From the NCBI GenBank assembly GCA_030562195.1, contig JAUJPP010000012.1, positions 19,530,001 to 19,594,000 on the forward strand: DNA of 64,000 bases, given 5' to 3'. The position numbers and the translations under genes were made by a program. Shown here piece by piece: positions 34,775-48,559 of this stretch. Numbering within the stretch: the stretch's first letter is position 1; each line of letters opens with the position of its first letter. The DNA is from Nipponacmea schrenckii. Lineage: Eukaryota > Mollusca > Gastropoda > Lottiidae. Below the pieces are notes generated by a model. It saw only the letters and a program-made list of their open reading frames with translations, was not told the origin of the DNA and searched no databases.

Positions 34775-37471
34775 CGCTGTCGACAGGAACGCAACATCGT
34801 GCTACTTTTTCGCGCTTGTTTAAAATTAGACTAGATCGGGCAAAAAAAAATGTGTAATTATTTGCACAGGGTATATTGTGTTAGTTTCTTGGGTTTTAAA
34901 TGGAGTACGATTTACCTCTTACGATAAACCAGTTCATATTACAGAGCGTAAGAAGAAATTTGTATAGCTGATGTCGTACCGGAATATTACTTCGATGAAT
35001 CTCTAAAACTTCAAGGCAGTTTCCTAGTCGAAATGTAAATAGCAGCAGAAAAAATGGGGAAGTTACTCAGTGGACTGCCTAGTTTTATCAATAAACTGGA
35101 AGCATTATCCACTGCAATAACTTTCTCTAGTTATCAGCTGCATTAAACAACCAAGGACCCAATGACAGAAAAAAAATCATTGCAAGTTTTTATTTTTCAT
35201 TTCAAATTGCAAATGAAATAATGTTGCAAAATATGTTCAAGGTTAAAAACAAGATAAGGAAGAAATGAGAGAGGAATGGGGAGTCGATACTAGTGGTCGC
35301 AAAGCCAGACATTGAATATATGGTATTGAAAAATCATTAAATATTGCGAGCATTGAATATCCTGGAATGATTAACATGATCAAAATATCCTATCTGCCAA
35401 AACAAATCCTCTTATTTTACTTTCAAATCAAATCAATTTCAATCCAAATCAGCAAATATAGTATAGTAGAAAATATACAAATGTTACCCCTACGAGGTGT
35501 TGACTGCGCAAACAGACAGCATCACATCTGTAGAAGTATGTAGTTGGACGGATCAAAATCTCTACCATCAACACCACCAATACTGTCAAATACTTAAAAA
35601 ATACTTTTGAATACTATCATATTTCATTCATGCATCAATATAATTCAATATGAATCAATCAATGTGAAAAAACAAATCAACAAGAATCAAAGATAATTTG
35701 GCACAATTTCATATATGCATAGTTAAAAATTTGACGAAAGCAATAATCCTATACAACTCTTTAACTACAAGTACCTAATTTAAAATCAATCAATAAGGAA
35801 TGTCAATCAATCAAATGATATAGTTTACGATTCAAATTCATTCAATAGCAATACATGTCATGATCAATGAATATTTTTCAAAGAATGAAAACATATCAAA
35901 GAAATTATGAGCATCAATATCAAAGTCAAATATTTAAAGCAATATCAAAATATCAATATATCATCAAAAGTATATATGATTAGATTTAGTCAATAATTTC
36001 ATATTCCGCACAAAAACATTCAAATTAAAAAACGATGTTCGCAATAAAAACAAGTTGTCTACCCATCAGAAAACAACCTAGGAGAAAGGGAATCATTAGT
36101 AAGATTTTCAATGTGAAAAAAAAAAAAAAAAAAAAAAAATATCGCAATATCTCAATTCAATGCATACAACAAGAAATTTTATTTCAATTTGAATTCAATG
36201 TCAAAACCTTACCTCTGGTTCTGTGATTAGCCTCTGAAACAATCACTATTTGCATGGCATGGATAAAATGAAGTAATCATTTGTGGCAAAAAGGTGATAA
36301 AAACATGGCATATTTCATCATCAAATATATTAAAGAAAAAAACAAAGACATGTGAACATTTATTCATTTCAATGACTAAAATTTGAAGAGAACACAAAAA
36401 GCATGAGATGAGGCCTCAGATCAGAAAAGACTATGTACATAATATTAGTTTGGAATAAAAATAGGTTTCACACCATATAAAATAATACTAGGAGACTTTG
36501 GGGTTATTTCTTTCTTTGCATCTTGAAATTTAAAATCAGAGACATTTGTAGTTTCACACATATTAAGCTCAGTTACATTGAGTCCAGGTAATTTACAATT
36601 AATATTTACAACACAATTTGCTACCACTTCTAGAAAATGCAATGTCTCTACCATTATCCATCCTCGACATTGGTATACTAATGTCAAGTAAAATTAGATG
36701 ATACATTCAGATTACTGCAAGTACCAATGCCTTGCAGTTTGAATTTGACAGACTTTCACTGTGCATAAAAACAACTCCACCAATTCCAACTAAGCACTTT
36801 TACGATGTATTTTGTTAGACAAAGTTTTGTGAAGCATGGAATGTGGCTTTCTACATGATGAGATAATGAAATGATGGGGGTTATATTTGTGGATTAAGGA
36901 CTAAACTTTATCATGTAAAACAGGGGCGTTTTCAAAACATATATGAAGACATCAAAACAGCATAAAAATGAAGTACATCAACTTGGGTAATAATTTGTTC
37001 AATCTTACAGCATCAAAAAACATCAACATAACCTGTATAATAAAATAGGATAAGACAACAATACAGCAAGAAACGGTTGAGGACCCTGTCCCCATTAGCT
37101 TCAGCTTCTCTTCAGAAACCTGTGAAATTAGGCATTCATATCTAAGCATATTTCATTCACGACATTTCAGTTTTTTTTCTTGTATAAATAATCAAATTTC
37201 TCAAATTTTTATTGATCTTATGAACCCTTTGAAAAGTCAGACATAACAAGCTGAAGGCATGGCATTAATACTCGGTGCATAGAATATAAACAGCCAAAAG
37301 GTTCATAAGAGCAATAAGAATTTAACAAAATATCAGATGGATTTTAACAAATGTCATCTTCAATTTTGAGTGAACATCGACAAAGCAATATTTGTTTTCT
37401 ATCTGCATGTCCCTCAAAATTGAAGACAATGTTCTTTCACAACCGATATTTTCCAACAAAAGCTTACTTAC
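34775..37471. other. AT-rich region; probably includes the 3' UTR of the KH-domain gene
   Basis: I see no coding exon here. 35330-36010 is low-complexity with repeated ATCAAT/ATATCAAA words. A run of 23 adenines lies at 36117-36139. As the KH gene is read leftwards, some of this is probably its 3' untranslated region. 37119 and below follows an acceptor-like CACAG on the minus strand and may be a 3' UTR exon. Confidence 0.4.
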
Positions 37472-37486
37472 AGTTTTAGATGAGAT
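37472..37486 (-). other. Possible 15-nt 3' UTR micro-exon of the KH-domain gene
   Basis: On the minus strand CTATTTCAG precedes and GTAAGT follows a 15-nt segment. The stop codon at 37538-37540 is followed after 8 nt by a good donor (CAG|GTATAT at 37529). A spliced 3' UTR is thus plausible, but I have no transcript evidence. Confidence 0.25.
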
Positions 37487-37537
37487 CTGAAATAGAAATT
37501 CTATTAGTATTTTATAAGTATGTATATACCTGATGTT

Positions 37538-40500
37538 TTATTGTTGAGGGGCTGGTGCAGCTGGGCCTCCACCACCACCAGGTGCATTCTGCATGATCAT
37601 ATTCGCTTGATAGTGTAAGCCTTGTTGGCGATAATATTCAGCCCATGCTGCACTGTAATCAGGCTGACCAGTCTGGGGATTTATAGCTGAAAAAAATAAT
37701 TGTTTACGTTTACATGCTGGTTCTGGTTGTTTTCCTTTCTGATCAACTGTATTTTAATAGCCATAATGTGAGACCATAGTCTCAATGGTAACTAGAGACT
37801 AAATATATATGTGAATTACTGGAAGATTATTCATCAATTTTACCATAAATTAATTAAGAATGGAGCAAAATATGTCCACAACTGAGCAAAAGATCTTTGC
37901 AGCATTTTCTCTTTAATTCTGTTTTTATTGAAACTACCAAATAAAATGGGTTAATGAAATAATTAAACCAAATGTTTTTTTAAAGTCTTTTGAATCATCT
38001 TACCGGGTTGAGCACTAGCTGCAGGCGCTGCTGGCTGTGTTGGTGTCTGACTCTGTGGTGGTTGTTGGGCCGCTGGTTGTTGATATCCACCATACTGGGC
38101 ATAATAATGAGCATAATAGTTAGCCCAAGCTGCAGCATTGTCTTGTGCTTGTTTACCTGAAAAACAAATACGTGATTTTCTGATGAATGCTTTTCAAATA
38201 GAACTGTACAGAATTCATTAATTGTTTGATGAATCTTAAATTCAAATTCGAATAATGTGCAATAAAACATAAATTAACTGAAGCCTGTAGAGTCTTACCT
38301 GGGTCTCCTTGTTGAGGTGGATATTGTTGACCACCATAATTATTCCAACCTTGAGGACCTCCACCTCCAAACTGCTGTGGTGGTTGACTGCAAGATAAAA
38401 GTTGATAGTTGTACAATTAAATCAGTAAGAGAAAAAAAACTATATTTTACAAGGATTAAAACCTACGGTTCATAAGTCCGCCACGAGAGGGATCCTTCCT
38501 ATCACTACGGGTCCTTGGCAAAACCTCTTGGCATTGACCTTTCCCTGATTATCCGTACCCATTTACAACTGGGTGGACTGGAATTTTGAGTGGAGATGAC
38601 TTATTCAAGGTCATCGGACTTGCACACTCCAGTCGAAGATTAGAACTCACGTCTGACATTTTTAACGTATTCAAGCAAATGATGTAATTCCAGTACAAGT
38701 TTTACTTACTTGGGTTGACCAAATTGTCCTCCAAATTGATCAAAATTCCCACCCGGTGGCCCTCCTTGATTGGGACCTCCAGGTCCTTGTGGTCCACCTG
38801 GTCCTCCACCCATTGGTCCACCTGGTCCAGGTCCAGGCTGTAATACAATGAATAAAATAACAGGTACAGTAGCAATTCATTTAAAACAAATACAGAATTA
38901 TAGATAGTTTAGAGTGAAATGTTAAGTTTTTATGAATTTTGTCATTTTGTCATGCATATGAGGTGATGCATTGCAATGCTTTTATTTACTGATGAAGGCA
39001 ATACCAAACACTAGTTGATGAATTCTTTCTCCTTCAACTTGAGGTGCTACTAAATCAGTATTTTCTATGCCCACAATAGATTCTAAAAGAGAAATAACTG
39101 AAACAACCAGGAAATATTACGTACCGTTATGCCAGCCTTCTCACTTATTAACTGTATTGCATGTTCAATTTGTGGAGGTGTACCACGAATAATAAAGATT
39201 TTTTCCATAGGAGAAGGTGGGGGATTTCTATCTAATTCCACATGTGCTTGTGAGATCTTGTTGATTTCTCTTATGGAATCACCACCTGCAAAAGGTTAAG
39301 GATAATATGTGATTCGTTCCCAGCTGGAAAAATCCATAAACATAACACAATTAAATTGATCATTCAGAATCTAAAGCATTATTCAACAGTTGATAAGGTA
39401 TAATTTATTGTCCCTTTGGCACTCTTAAACTTCTAAAATTTGACAAGCAACAGCTCTCATCAGGGCAACATTTAGCTTTTAAAAATTCATATCATTACCT
39501 TTGCCAATAACTAAGCCACATTTATCAGCTGGTACAGGGAAGGTGGTCTCGTCCATTTCATTGAAATTATCAAAACCGCCCCCTCCTCCACCACCACCCC
39601 CACCTCTACCTCCCCCTCGTCCTCCACCATTAAAACCTCCTCTACCACCACGTCCACCTCTACCACCAGGACCTCCTCTTCCCATACCAAAACCACCACC
39701 TCTCTGGTTCTGAAATCAAAAATAAATTTATAAAGGGAGTGATCACACACTGATTTGAAATAAACTCTTCAGTGGAAGAAAGTGAAATGGCAATGTTTGA
39801 CTTCAGACATGTTAAAAACTGAGTCAAGGGAATATTTTTCTGTCCCAAGGTCAGCAATATCCAGTGTCACTTTTCAATGAAGAAATCTAATCAAAATGGT
39901 TCTTATTTCACCACTGCAGACAGCTTACCAGTTTCACTTAGCTTCAAAAAGGAAAATTTAGTAAAAATACCATACCTGTGTATGTTGTAACAACTCGTTA
40001 ATCTGTTGTACAGCTTGTTGTACCTTTTCTGGTGGTCCAGTTATAGAACATATTCTTTCTGGTGTTTGACCATCATCTGTATAGAAATACAATAATCCAT
40101 GAACTTTCACAATCCTTTTTATAAAAAACTAGACAGGTCATTCATTGTGCAATGAGGCAAATTCTAGACAAGCCATAGACAGATTGTCTTTGGATATAAG
40201 TTGGATTTCTCAACCTGTATACCTACAGCATTCTATTGGAAAGTTCTGTACATTTATTGCAGAAATCTATAATTCATATATGTGTTCCAGGGTCTACTAT
40301 CAAACTCCATCTATAGTAAATGGTGTTAGCGAATCCCTGATTTTATCTAGCACTTATATAAAACACCCTCTGATATAGTATCATTGAATGTGGATTCTGT
40401 GCTTTACTCTCTGCAGTTAAACGGTTCAATTTGTCATGTACATTTTTGGATAATAGGTTTTATAATGAATTTGAAATTTTAAACTTGGCCAATAACAGCC

Positions 40501-43500
40501 CTAATCATCAGTAATATAAAATTTGAAAATGACTTCAAGATTTTGTTATTTCATGACACCAGGTAAGTTCACTGATGAATATATACTCATATTGACCATT
40601 CTTGAGCCCTAAAATAATGTTTGGGTTAAAGCCTATTATCCCTTGAAAAAATTTATTAAGTTTACTAACCAGGTCTGAACTGAACTTTAGCCTCAGTTTC
40701 TTCTTGAATCTTTTTAATCATTTCACCACCTTTACCAATAACTAGGCCTACAGCTTCTCTAGGAACGGGAATCTAAAAAAAAAAAACATAATTACATCTC
40801 AACACTTGAAACAGATAAAATTTCAATTTGCTAAAGACTCACAAGACAAAGCATTAAAGTTAGAATTAATGAAGCATGTTGACTTACCTCTACACCTCCA
40901 CGACCTCCCATCATTCCACCACCACCACCACCAAATTCATTAAAACCGCCCTAAAAGAACAAAAAATTTAACAAATAAGTAATGGAGTGTGGAATTGCAG
41001 AATCTCAAATGAGACTGCGCTCTCTTTACAAATATCAATCCTTTTGGTGCAAAATTTAGAATAGAATAAGAATCATTTGGGCATTAGAAAAATAAAGTAG
41101 CCCGATAAAAGGTAGCTTTTTAAAAAGGGAAAATTCAAAAATTATAAGATGCTTGATTCAGCCTCAAAAATAATGCAAAAGCTATCAAACTTACCCCACC
41201 TCCATTCATATCCTTATCTTTTATTAACTGTAATATTGCTTCCTTTGCATTCTGTAAAATACAAATTAAAGGACAACTGTAATTTCAAAAGCTTTGAAAG
41301 GAGAACAGGCTTAATAATCTATTTTAATAAAATCACTTTCCATTCTGTTGAATAGCAATATCCTTCTATCATTCATATTATTAACTACAGTCCACTAACA
41401 TAATAGACACCAACCTGACACTTATCCATAGACCCACTGATACGTAATGGTTTTTCTCCTGATGATGGTGAGGTACTATCTTGTATCATGATCATTTTAA
41501 CACCATGATCTTCCTATAAGGTAAAATATATGAATACATTAATATACATGTACAAGTTGTTATATAATATATATTTATATTTGATAACTAATGAAGAATT
41601 CGATACAGCAGAGTATCAATCCTACTTCAAAATGAGGGTGAACTTGTATCCTATTTCTGTTCTATTTGCATGCCTTAATTCATTGTCTCATCCAAATACC
41701 TTTCTCAGGTTATATTCTCTTAATATTCTCAAAACCCAATCTTTTTTAAAAAAACGCTTAATCAAATTAAGAGGCATTTTTCAATAATCAAATGCTGGTT
41801 TATGGATAATTACTTTTTTATTTAAGTCTTAAGTGATTGCTAACAGCAGGTATATTTACTGATGAATAGAGCTCTTATTGACTTAGTGTAAAATTTTCAA
41901 ACTGATATTCATTCTAAGACCTATTATCTCTCTACCTAGTGTGCCTGATGATACACAATGCAATTAAATCAGAATTACATACCTGTAAACTTCTTATTGT
42001 TTCACCTCCTTTACCAATAATGAGACCAACTTTATTGCCAGGTATAAACATTTCAATTACTGTCTGTCCATCACCATTCATCATACCCATAGGATGTAAG
42101 CCTGATGAATGAGCTCTCTCAATGATTCTATCTATAACCTGTTTACACATTCTACAAAATATACGATAATGACATACTCAGCATTCAAGAAAACTATAAA
42201 GGGGTACCAGTGTCAGTGAATTTTCTCAAATTCAGTTTTGAAAAAACCTTCCAGAAAGGCCAACTGAGCTTGCTGTTTTGTTTATTTTCCTCAATCCTGA
42301 CAGTTACTCTTTAGGCAAACTTACGCTATGGCCTGTGGTGTTCCTGTCAATCTGCATGCTCTATCAGGTAAACCACCACTATCTGGTGCTATCTGTACTT
42401 TACAACCAGTTTCACTTTGTAATCTTGTTATCTGTTCACCTCCTTTACCAATGACTGAAAGATAGAAGAGATTTATCAGATAATGTACCATAGTGGTGAA
42501 ATGGATGCTACTTCAAAACGGAAACTTGTATTTGATCAAGAGGGATAAGTGTCCAATGACACTACAACTCACCCAAACCAACCATTTTGTCGGGTACCAT
42601 ATAAGTCTCCTCCATGACTGCACCTAAAGCTGCGTGTGGAGAAGGATTACCAATAATTGGGGGAGCTGCAGCAGGTCCTACACCAAGTTGTTGATTTATA
42701 CGAGCTGCAGCCTCTTGTGCAGCTTGAGCAGCTTGTGCAGCTGTACCTCCTCTGCAAAGAAAATTGTAATAGCATAAAAAGAGGTTCAAACTGCTAATTT
42801 TAACTTGTTGAAAGACCTTACAGGAAAGTCTTTACATCCTATTTCAAAGCAATATTATGTCTTGGTTGAAGTTGCTATAGTATGGGCAAAATATCACTCA
42901 CCTTTGCTGTTCTGGATTACTAGCTCTTAGTTGAGCACCAATAGCTGAAAAAAGAGATAACAATTCAAAATGAAAAACCCTATACTAGCAATAACACCAC
43001 AATACTTTTTAGGTAACAAAGGGTCAAACAACATCACACAGATTAATAATGCAGGCAACAGCAATGGTCAAAAGAGGTAGGAAAAAAAACACTAGGGGTA
43101 AAATAAGGGACATGATGGTAATGAGGCAGTGGTGTTTATTTCATTAATCCATGAAACCAGTACTCAAAGAAATAAAGTGCACTTAAATTGTAAAGGAACA
43201 ATTTGAGAAATTCACTCACGATCGTTCAGTGCAGCCGGAGATTTCTTTGTATCTGGCTCACCTGTAAACAGAAAGAAAAGGAAAGGCTAGCGCTAATCCT
43301 CAATTCAGTTCACAGCCATCAATGCTCACGCAGATAAAGCCTTTTAGCACTTTTGACTCTAAATACACTAGTCAAATGAATGTTAATTAGTGTCGAAACC
43401 TTGTTACAAGTTTGTTTTTCTATATGACTGGTATTTTTTGAAGTTCTGTTTCTATGAAGTTCTTTGTAAGTAATCAAATGCATGTAATGTTCCTCAATAG

Positions 43501-45480
43501 GGTTCTAGATTCTTCAGCTATTACTAGAACCAGCAGTATCAGATAAGTTAACAAAACTATTGAAACCTTGTATATACGTTCTTTAAATTATCAAAGACTG
43601 TTTATAGGAAATAAAAAATGGCCAAATATGATATCATCAGTCGCCCATGATATATTTATTCCCAGTTTCTGAAAGATTAGATGAAACTGAAGCCGCATTC
43701 AGTATTTAAATGAAAGGCAGTTGGAATGGAAGGAAAGTCACTTCTCATAAGGGTGTATATCAATGCAATATAAATTGGGATTCTTTAAAGTTCTGTAATA
43801 ATAATTTGCAACATCGGCATGAGCACTGATGGCTTTGGAGCAATACTGATAGTCTACAAAAGGAGGTTCTACTAGACTTGATATAGGCCAGGGAAGTGTG
43901 ATCTTTCAGTAAAGACCACTGACTCATCCATTTCTAAAATCGAAGGGATTATTATACATAATGTAATACTGAAGGCAAGTCAAGCTAAGAAAATAAAATA
44001 CAAAATCTAATACTGAATGAAGCACACAGCACATCTAGATAATGAAATATAAACACCAGTCTTTACACTACAGCACTTATTTGAAGTCCCTTTAAGTTTC
44101 ACTTTCAACTCGCTAAAATGAAGCCAATACTTCTAAGACTTCAAGGGAAAAAACCACACTTGACCATGCAAACATTAACATGCAGGGAAAACATTTTATT
44201 TTATAAACTTCTAAATGGAGATAAGCCGAAAATTTTCTTTTCAACTGGACATTATAAAGATTGAAAAGTCATTATCAATGTTTTTATGGTCTTAATATAA
44301 CACTCATTGACAAAACTAGGACATCCACTGAGCATTCTAGAATTTGGCCTATAAATATGTATGTTTAGAATATGATTGGCCTACAGTAATAGTACTCCGT
44401 TAAGTCCAGTTAGATACCAGTATATCAAAGACATAAGCACTAATAAAAAAAATGTCATAATTACCAAACCCTGGACCATCGTCAAAGGGACGCTTCACTC
44501 CTTGAGACTGACTATCACCTGGCTGGTTAAATTTTGCTGCTACCTGTAAAAATGTAGGAAAGGATTAGTGATGGATTAGAAGCTCAAATCGGTTCAGTAT
44601 CTTATTGCTTTTATTCACCTAGACTAAAGATTAGTTTACCGTACAAGTTTATTTAACTAAAATAAGTGTTACTGTTCAGAGTTGTTACATGAATTTGTCA
44701 CTATTTGACATGTTGTCATACCGGATACCCACAAGATTATGCCCTCATCTCAAGTTTTGAAGAATAAGGGTAAAGGGCTTGATAGCTTTGATTACAATTA
44801 TCCTGGCCAAAAGGATAAGAAGGGTGAAACAACCACGGTTGAACTTGCAAACGGGTAAAACCACCGTCTCCCAAGTTGAAACCAATTATGGCAGTATAAC
44901 TTGACCCAATGGTAAATATGAATTAAACTAAGTAATTTGTACAAAACAAAAATAATGTACCGGTAACGTGTTACCTTTAAGTAGATTACTAACTTCCAGT
45001 GGGAAAAATGAAATGAAAGATACATAACAGGTTGACCCTTTGGTTGTACTGGATTTATCTATCTATGTAGCCGGTAAGGCCTACATGCTTTTTGACCCAA
45101 TGTTTTGAAAATAAAACCGCATGCCAAATGCGAATACGAACTGTACAGGTTACAAAAGTTGAAGTAGAATGTTAGTGGGTTTTGTAATGAAAGGAATGAG
45201 GAGATGGGTTGAAATACAGCATGTAAAATCGGGAAATAATCAAACACAATCCAGGAAGTGAAAATCACGATTGCCACGAGGAGCTAGTGCTGGGAGCATT
45301 GGCATGTCAGTTTTCTTTGTCAAAAAAACACTACGCAACGTGAGCAGCCATTACTGATAACATTTTAGGGCAGAGAAAATAATTCTTGAATACTTTGACA
45401 ATAAAATATTATTATGGTACCTGTCGTGCACGGGCAAGGGCATCTGAAAAGGGTGTTCCTGCACCTCCTGCTTGATCCAT
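37538..45480 (-). CDS. FUBP: Far-upstream-element-binding / KHSRP-like protein, four KH domains
   Basis: Complement of 18 exons: 45421-45480, 44465-44543, 43220-43261, 42902-42944, 42573-42751, 42325-42454, 41983-42151, 41415-41513, 41195-41251, 40888-40950, 40670-40772, 39976-40076, 39499-39709, 39125-39285, 38710-38837, 38299-38387, 38004-38156, 37538-37686. They sum to 2016 nt (671 aa plus stop), and every junction is GT-AG and in frame. FUBP proteins bind single-stranded DNA and AU-rich RNA in the nucleus, acting in MYC transcription, splicing and mRNA decay. The start [20 protein letters not shown] matches the family N-terminal helix. KH domains lie near residues 122-190, 208-275, 308-375 and 427-495, each with an intact GxxG loop ([32 protein letters not shown]). 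An RGG-rich linker (about 376-425) precedes KH4. A Gly/Pro/Gln-rich tail has two tyrosine motifs, [16 protein letters not shown] and [11 protein letters not shown], as in FUBP activation domains. Whether it is FUBP1, FUBP3 or KHSRP cannot be said; invertebrates often have one gene. Confidence 0.95.
38430..38670 (-). repeat. SINE-like repeat, 'ccaaggacc' family, in a KH-gene intron
   Basis: Near full-length copy, in the same direction as the host gene. On the minus strand it reads GATGACCTTGAATAAGTCAT, CCACCCAGTTGTAAATGGGT, GGAAAGGTCAATGCCAAGAG, then GGCGGACTTATGAACCGTAG. Confidence 0.65.
40440..40644 (+). mobile_element. MITE family A copy, next to a splice donor
   Basis: It contains AATAACAGCCCTAATCATCAG, GTAAGTTCACTGATGAATAT and CATTCTTGAGCCCTAAAAT, and ends CCTATTATCCCTTGAA. 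It ends about 25 nt from the donor of the KH3 exon (40670-40772), inside the intron. Confidence 0.5.
41735..41936 (+). mobile_element. MITE family A copy in a KH-gene intron
   Basis: It shares AAACGCTTAATCAA, TTTTTCAATAATCAAATGC, GTATATTTACTGATGAATAG and CTAAGACCTATTATC with 1905-2149 and 50530-50813. It ends about 47 nt from the donor of the KH2 exon (41983-42151). Confidence 0.55.
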
Positions 45481-45486
45481 CGAGAA

Positions 45487-45498
45487 CAAAATGGCGGC
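45487..45498 (-). promoter_or_regulatory. YY1-type core promoter element
   Basis: On the minus strand GCCGCCATTTTG stands 7 nt upstream of the start codon of the KH gene. It matches the YY1 consensus, usually found just downstream of the start site of housekeeping promoters, which suggests a very short 5' UTR. Confidence 0.55.
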
Positions 45499-45544
45499 GT
45501 GCAAGGGAAGAGACGCAAAAGCCTCGTGGTCGAAGTGAAATCTG

Positions 45545-45549
45545 ATTGG
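45545..45549 (-). promoter_or_regulatory. CCAAT box
   Basis: CCAAT on the minus strand (in CTAACCAATCAGA) 65 nt upstream of the KH-gene start codon. This agrees with an NF-Y-driven, TATA-less promoter. Confidence 0.45.
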
Positions 45550-45599
45550 TTAGGGTATAAACTACGCCACCTTGTGGGTTACAAAGAAACGAGCACCTT

Positions 45600-47800
45600 G
45601 CAAAAGTAAACCACAGACAACAATCATTTCATTTTAGTTTCTGTCGTGGAATATAATTTATTACTATATAAGTTTAGTTGCGACACGTCGTTTCAAAATG
45701 TAAAATCTTGGAAAAGCGAATCGTCCTTTATAACTTTTAAACATGGATACACAACAAATCGATGTGAAACAAGAAAGTTAAGTTAAAATTCAACCTGACT
45801 TACACGGCATGTTGATAATTTTTGAAAATATCGACACAAACATACTAAACCTGGGAATGAGTTTAAACTACTCGTATCTACATAGTATTTAGGTCTACAA
45901 TTTGTTAAAAAGAAATGAATCTTTATGTTCTTAGTTGGTAAGATATAGGACTAAATGTGGAATTTGATTTTCTCAATTCTGTCTTTTTTCCCCTATAAGA
46001 TATCATTCATTGACTTCAAAACTTTACTTTTTATACCGTCCACAATACACGATAAGGTATGAATGGTTTTGGGAAAGAAAACAGAGTGATTATGGTTACA
46101 CAAAAATGTCAGAAAATGTCAAGGTTTTAGACGTGGGCACCTTTTATTGTGATCTTAGTATTGTACAAAAACTGAAAATTCGACTATAAAAATTATTTCA
46201 TAGGCCTATAATACTAGTAACGAAATTCAACGTTGTGCTGGGATAATAAAGAAAGTGGTCCCACGGGAACTATAATAATTAGTGAAATGTTACTATGAGG
46301 GTAAGACAGATGTCGTAATAATATAGTTAGGCATGATGAATATGACTGCAATATGCTCAGTACTGATAATCTCATCAGATCATTTATATTACATGCTTTA
46401 TATTATAACGCATACACCCGATTTTCTTTTTTGGAGATAGGAAACACAACGTTTTTTCACATTCTGCAATTTGATGTACAACATGTTACACTATATTTGT
46501 TATAGTTATCAACGACGGCGTTTCTAAAAAAAAAAAAAATTTAAAATTAAAAAAAAAGAGGATTGGACGTCATTTAACGGAAGAATTATCAACAATACGA
46601 TCAGAGAGCTCAGATATATTTCTATATCTCAGACACGTGATCAAACACTAGCTTAATTGACTGTGTATCATTTACATGTACATGTAGACCCTATTGTGTA
46701 AAACATTAAAAACATAACAACAGCCTGCCTGTAATCAAGCACATCATTTCGTTTTAGATTTTAATGTTTTTAAATGAACGATTAATGCCTAAATAAGGCA
46801 ATACTTGATTGTCCTTCTTAATTGAAATGTAACTACATACTAATTAAACTTGATGATTTGAAAATGTTACAGCCGTGAGTTGCACTGCTAGTGGTCTAAA
46901 AACTAACGGTAATTTCTGCTAGAATTGGATGCATGCAACTGCTTGATGACATTACATGTATACTGTTTCACCGCGTTACCAGGTGTTATAAGATATATAA
47001 TCTCATAAAGAACTCACTGGCTAGATCACGCTTAGAAACCATGGATTTTAACATTGGAATATGTCAAATTGTTAAGAAATGACAAATTCTGAAGATTTAA
47101 ACCGATTTACAATTAATTCATCATTGATACAAGGAAACCCAGAACGATAAAATCCAGATTAGATTAAGCCAGCTACTATCCGTTAGTAGATTTCGTTGAA
47201 TATTCATTTACTAGCATATTCGACAAGGCCGACATAAGTTCCCTGACCACCATTGCTCTTCCTCCGAAGAATCTCAGATCAAATTTGAAATGTTTCGTCA
47301 AGTTTTGACGTTTTCTTACTGGACGAGTATTCATATCAATAGATCTTGCAATTTACTGCCCGTTTGAAAAAAAAAGAAACTTCATCAAGTGAACGAATCG
47401 TCATGTTCTTTGAACGCAAGGGCTGCTGAAGGCAAGACAAAACATTTTATAACTACAGGTTTTGAAAAAAAAAGACAACTAAACACCGGCCAGATAATTA
47501 GAGAGCCTATTGTCATCATGTGCTGTATGTTAATGAGTTTATATCAAAATAAATAATTATTCCATTATGAATATAGATAAAAGATTTTCTATTATAAATT
47601 GTTATCTGAATTATCATCAAGCAATTATAAATAATTACTTTTCTGTTCCAATGATTATAGAGTTATAATATATTAAGCGAAACACATTAAAACCAACGTA
47701 TTCTTTGATTTCTAATATCCATTTCCATACCCAACAGCATGAATCCGATTATTTGTTTTATTGTTCATCAAAATGTCTTTCCTATCTCTCAAATTCAAAT
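45600..47800. other. Intergenic sequence; nothing recognised
   Basis: AT-rich region between the divergent KH gene and the PRDM12-like gene. I see no exon, and poly-A runs near 46527-46558 are the only low-complexity features. Regulatory elements may be present but cannot be read from a single sequence. Confidence 0.4.
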
Positions 47801-47804
47801 AGGA

Positions 47805-47895
47805 ACTCGCAAAATTTCCTTCATTGCACACTGAATGGCGCTGCCTGTCTCTATTAGCCCAAATAAGGTTCAGAAGAGTAGGACGTAAAACTTAA
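47805..47895 (+). repeat. SINE tail fragment
   Basis: AATTTCCTTCATTGCACACT, GAATGGCGCTGCC and TTCAGAAGAGTAGGACG equal the tail of the SINE at 2930-3352. The tRNA-like head is absent. Confidence 0.6.
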
Positions 47896-47944
47896 TTTTA
47901 TTTCAAAACAATGTCCACATTCGACCCATTTAAGTGTATGTCAT

Positions 47945-48502
47945 GTCATTTATCCACGCCCACGTAAATCTTTGTCAGCCGGTCCGTTCACAAATTGCTC
48001 GCAAATACTCAACATTTGAGTGGCTATAATCAACTAAGGATGCAGCTTATTGAAATCCAGAAAAGTAAAAAATATCAAATATTTATTATTGCCCTTGTTT
48101 TTCTAAAAACGTTTGTAAACACCCATAGAGCGCATGTACAGGTTTTAATAATACTTTTTAATGAAATTTTCTCATCACCCAAAAAATGAACCCTATTAAA
48201 AATCCAAATGTTAAAAAAAAAATTATACATAATTTTACCCTCACACTTGAAAGTGCAATCAATTTTGAGCTCGTAAGCACTCTAGAAGGTACAATTCTGG
48301 GCTTTGTAAACGTGTTCATTATCACCCCAAAAAGCTCCAAAGAAGCGTAAGATTGAAGTTGAATAGTTAATATGGTGTCCTCCCTTAGTTAGACGTACCA
48401 ATAGTTAGACAGCTTAAAACAATATAATATCGATGATTATAACTGTGCTGCCAAATCAAAGCTGCCATTGGGCGTATATTACGGTACCTGACAAGCTATC
48501 TT
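47945..48502 (-). mobile_element. Pearl-like element, minus orientation
   Basis: On the minus strand it starts AAGATAGCTTGTCAGGTACC, then AATATACGCCCAATGGCAGC. About two core units follow, and it ends GAACGGACCGGCTGACAAAG and GTGGGCGTGGATAAATG. The opposite direction shows that the family moved, and was not only carried along by local duplication. Confidence 0.65.
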
Positions 48503-48559
48503 AAAACGAATTTTATCCATCATGGTTGCGCAATTTAGGAAATGTACCACACTATTTGT

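Noticed and set aside
39501..39713. Proline-rich 70-codon plus-strand frame
   Set aside because: It is the complement of the glycine-rich RGG exon of the KH gene.
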